Of a stretch of 64,000 nt of DNA, positions 60,736-64,000 are shown piece by piece (position 1 is the first letter of the stretch; every line of letters begins with the position of its first letter). The notes below the pieces were generated by a model, which ran no database searches, had not been told where the DNA came from, and saw nothing but the letters and a program-made list of their open reading frames with translations. Position numbers and translations under genes: made by a program. The stretch lies in the NCBI GenBank assembly GCA_050084515.1, contig CM114275.1, forward strand, positions 6,262,001 to 6,326,000, given 5' to 3'. The DNA comes from Blasia pusilla (lineage: Eukaryota > Marchantiophyta > Marchantiopsida > Blasiales).

Positions 60736-62852
60736 ATGCCTCCGATCCTGGAGAAAACTCATCGATAATCAAGTTCACCGCGAGACCCTTCTCTGTAATG
60801 GTCGTCTGCCAATTCCGTCGTGGGACCACAGTGGCTGCCGGTTCCAATGCTGTCTAGACAGAAACTCTTTTCTACTAAACCCTTTTCACTTGTGACCCAT
60901 TAGGAAAAACACCCCACTGCATACAGACGGGCAGGGATTCTGCCTCCTCCATTTGTAGATAATTCTTTTGGTAGCCATTTAAATCGTGATGCGCAACGTC
61001 TCCCAATCCTGGAAGAGACATTTTTCCCTCTCCGGAAGAAAGATGTTGGCAGCGACTGGGTGTTCAGAATTTCGGGAATTTGTATCATTAGGTCTCACGC
61101 CACGCTGTCTAGACATGGCCACATCAATGTCATATAAATATGGTCATCTTCCCCTCTGTTTCGTTAGTTACTTTTATTTATCTCATTATTGAGGGGCATG
61201 CATCAATCTGTACAGAGCTTCCAGGAATTTGAATGCCCCACTGTTGGGTGATTGCTCGCAACTGTCCCAAGTCGAACATGCGTTTAAGTTTCGTCTCTCT
61301 TACCATTTCTGCGTGAATGATATGTGCGGGGCTCTCGCAGTCTGGTCTGGCCGAACAATGTCTCTTGCTGACCATCGTTCACGTGTTTCCATTGACGACG
61401 AGCTTGCCCACATTTCACCGAGGTGGGGCTGGACGTCTCCGCGATCGATTAGGTCTTGCGGCAGTCATGTTAACGATGGCGTCTCCAATGCTGTTGATTC
61501 AAGCCGCCTCCATTACTGTCGACTCAAAGATTCGGATTTACGGGTTCCCACGGAATGATTAGGTTATGAGAGTCAGCCTGCCTGCATGGCGAGATTCACA
61601 TCGTCTGCACCCACGTCTGTAAATAGTCTCCGCACTGGCAGGAACTCAACCAACGTGCGCTGACGCGTGGAATCACTATAACTGAGTAAGATGCAGATTA
61701 GCTCTGGGAACGGAGTGTGAGGCCTTGATGATCCATTCGGAGACAGACAGCGTAACCCTGTGAAGTGTTCCGCCGCCTCCGCGGGCACGTTATAATCGAG
61801 TTAGTTCCAGCATTCAGCAGACACGACCATCAACCTCATCTGTCTGCTCAGGTCTCATAAACCAACCAGTCCGCGACAAAGCATCCTTATAAGCACTGGC
61901 ACACAAGTGCATTAGACGGACTCGGGAGTGCCGGACAGGTCACATTTACCGTCTCCGGCATGAGACACACAAGTCACTTTCGAACGCTCCAAAATAAGCC
62001 CGGCATATGCCACACAACTCAATTCTAAATGCAAATAACTACTCCGTCCGCAACGTTATCCTCTAAAAAGTTCCAGAAACATTTCGAAAAAGATGCGAAT
62101 ATGCTCTCCTGGAGCATTATCCTCGATGCAGATGAAGAGGAGTTAAGTGCGGTAGAAGAGACTTCTAGAAGAATATGCTCAGGGTATGCAACATTATCCC
62201 CGATGCACAAAACGAGGAATAGCGGAGGAAATGCGGTAAAGAGACATCCGGAGGTATATTCTCATCGTCAAGACAAGCTAGGTCGAGTTAAATAAAGAAC
62301 CGGAACAGTCTAAAACTCATTGGAGCGAGAGGCCTACACGACGACATCCTCATCGCTGATAATTTCTCCGATAGGTTCAGACCTACGCCCGGGCCACATA
62401 CAGACTTAGAACTGCAAGACAGATCACGTTTGCTTGTCCCTGTGACTCCATTCACTTATTTGGAGAGAATCGAGTCAATCGACTTCATCAATTCTGAACG
62501 CCATCATTGACTCGACAACTACCGGCCATGTGACCAATTTTACATGAAGTACTAGGTCGGATGAGCGTACTAGTGCATAGTAACACATTCATTAGAGAAG
62601 TATCTTTGTCCCTCACGTCAACCGAATGTAACCACGGCACATGATCCTCAGGTCGGTCTCACATTGAGATTCCGAATACGGTCACAATCACGTACATCGA
62701 TTTGTTCTCCCACCGTATGGTGCGGCTTCCTGCGAGAGAGTGACAGCCGCATGTAACCTCATCAGCACCGGCGCACAAGGATCACCACGAAGTCAGTCAA
62801 AGCAACTGCACTGCTTTTCTGCAGCAGCAAGAGACTACAAGCCACAATAATC
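60736..62852. other. Intergenic DNA downstream of the cyclin-like gene
   Basis: No domain recognised. The first 300 bases may be 3' UTR. Around 62040-62280 two diverged units of about 90 bp (cgatgcagatgaagaggag / cgatgcacaaaacgaggaa...) sit head to tail. The other open frames (61229-61558, 61573-61788) look random. Confidence 0.35.
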
Positions 62853-63071
62853 ATGACGACACGGGTTCTTCTCCACCAAATTCGCCCTCTCCTCTCAGGG
62901 ACGACGCGCACAGCGCGAGTAACTCTATCTCCAATTCCGTTTCACAACTTACACGCGCTGTCAGCACTGTTCGAGTGTGACGACACTACAACAACCCCTA
63001 CTACTACTACTACTACTACTGCACTGGTAACTGGATCTCGCTTTTGCCCAACCTGCTACTTATGGGGCTAG
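62853..63071 (+). other. Possible first exon with presequence-like N-terminus
   Basis: A 72-codon frame starts MTTRVLLHQIRPLLSGTTRT, rich in Arg, Thr, Ser and Leu and without early acids, as in mitochondrial presequences. A (TAC)n run (62999-63019) lies in it, followed by a possible donor (ctgcactg|gtaact). No downstream exon was recognised, so it may be chance. Confidence 0.2.
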
Positions 63072-64000
63072 GGCGTAAACGTAGGCACTGTGCTGCCGGA
63101 GTGACGGTGTTCGGCCCGAACCCACGTTCGGATACTTGTGTGCCCTAACGCAGGACCGCCTAATCTCACTGGAGGCGTTAGGGGTTTTTCGGGGACAGCT
63201 CTATTATTGGTGGCGACTTGGGCACTTGGGGGTTCGTTCTTCCCCAACTGTACTCTGTCTTCTCCAAGGAGGGGAGAGCGGCCCTAAATATTTGTGGCGG
63301 CGTTAGGTCGCGTCCGCTTTGGTAGTCTGCTTGCTATTCTGGAAGAGGAATTAGTGAGGTTTGGATAATGTTGGACTTCTTTGACGTATATGACATTAAG
63401 GGATTAATGCACGACGCCAGAACGCTCTTGAACCATTAGTCCATCCATTTTTGTAGTTGAACAGGGAAGGATTTCTGAAAAATAAAATGTCATAAAGTTT
63501 TCTTTTCTTGAAAATTTAGGTTATCGTTATTTCTTTATATTTTCTAAATTAAATCTTAAGAAAAATCATCTATGAAGGTCGAAAATTTTGAATTTTTCTT
63601 TCCCTCCTCTATTCAAAAATCATTATCTCTCATTCTCTACTATTGAAAATTGAACATGAAAAAGGTTCTTGTGAAATCCTTTTTTCCTCCTTCAAAATCT
63701 TATTAAAAAAATAACAGCTTTTTCAGATTATCCCTTTCCTTCACTCTCCTATTAAAAATTAAATCCTTAAAAAATATTTTATGAAATCTTATTTTGGAAA
63801 AACTATCCATTTTTTCTTCCCTTTGTTTTACTAGCTTTTCTCTCTCTCTCTCTCTCTAGAATTAAATACCTCCATAAATTCCTTATGAAGCCATGGAACA
63901 TTGGCATGAAAAGATAGTTTGTCATGTGTAGTGTGCTAATCCAAATAATAGAACATATATTGTAAAATCCATATTGGATAGGTGATATAGTATACAATTG
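63072..64000. other. AT-rich DNA without recognised features
   Basis: Contains a short (CT)n run at 63838-63857. No gene or repeat border is seen. Confidence 0.3.

Noticed and set aside
60595-60855. Alternative +1 frame of the last cyclin exon (DDRTLILGFNGHRDEEED...) ending at 60855
   Set aside because: Exon 4 ends in phase 0 with a clear donor, which forces the frame ending at 60735. The longer frame has no homology I recognise.

Overview
The window is nuclear DNA of a land plant. The genes have many short exons with GT-AG introns, the proteins are plant-type housekeeping proteins, and most of the space between genes is decayed plant transposons (Ty3/gypsy and Copia-type LTR elements, CACTA, Helitron). 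The species cannot be told from the sequence; the loose, repeat-rich layout does not suggest a compact genome.

Three host genes can be rebuilt exon by exon. (1) 2005-7296 (+): a 16-exon SOF1/DCAF13 WD40 protein for small-subunit rRNA processing, 465 aa. (2) 20388-11849 (-): a 23-exon processing alpha-glucosidase I (GCS1, GH63), the first trimming enzyme of N-glycans in the ER, 849 aa. (3) 58358-60735 (+): a 5-exon cyclin-box protein of 440 aa with a very acidic N-terminus and a divergent CDK-contact region.

The centre (about 20.8-46.5 kb) is nested mobile DNA. The main element is a degenerate Ty3/gypsy retrotransposon on the minus strand (about 24.3-34.5 kb). Read from right to left it holds a leader, gag with a zinc knuckle, aspartic protease, a DNA cytosine-5 methyltransferase domain, reverse transcriptase, RNase H, integrase, a PHD-like zinc finger, a polypurine tract and a short (126 bp) LTR. 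The methyltransferase between protease and reverse transcriptase is the most unusual thing in the window. It keeps motif I, the catalytic Pro-Cys, ENV, and the MGFP and LGxAxxxN motifs in one frame, broken only by five stop codons. The protease was later split by a solo LTR that still has its 5-bp target duplication. A second, plus-strand relative (40.26-41.31 kb) sits inside a decayed CACTA transposon (about 36.6-45.8 kb).

Small non-autonomous Helitrons (about 150-200 bp) occur several times. One, at 46313-46502, interrupts a dispersed repeat whose other copy near 22932 keeps the empty site, so the insertion can be read to the base. From about 46.5 to 58 kb the DNA is AT-rich repeat debris without a recognisable gene. 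The last 3 kb (60.7-64 kb) holds no gene that can be named.
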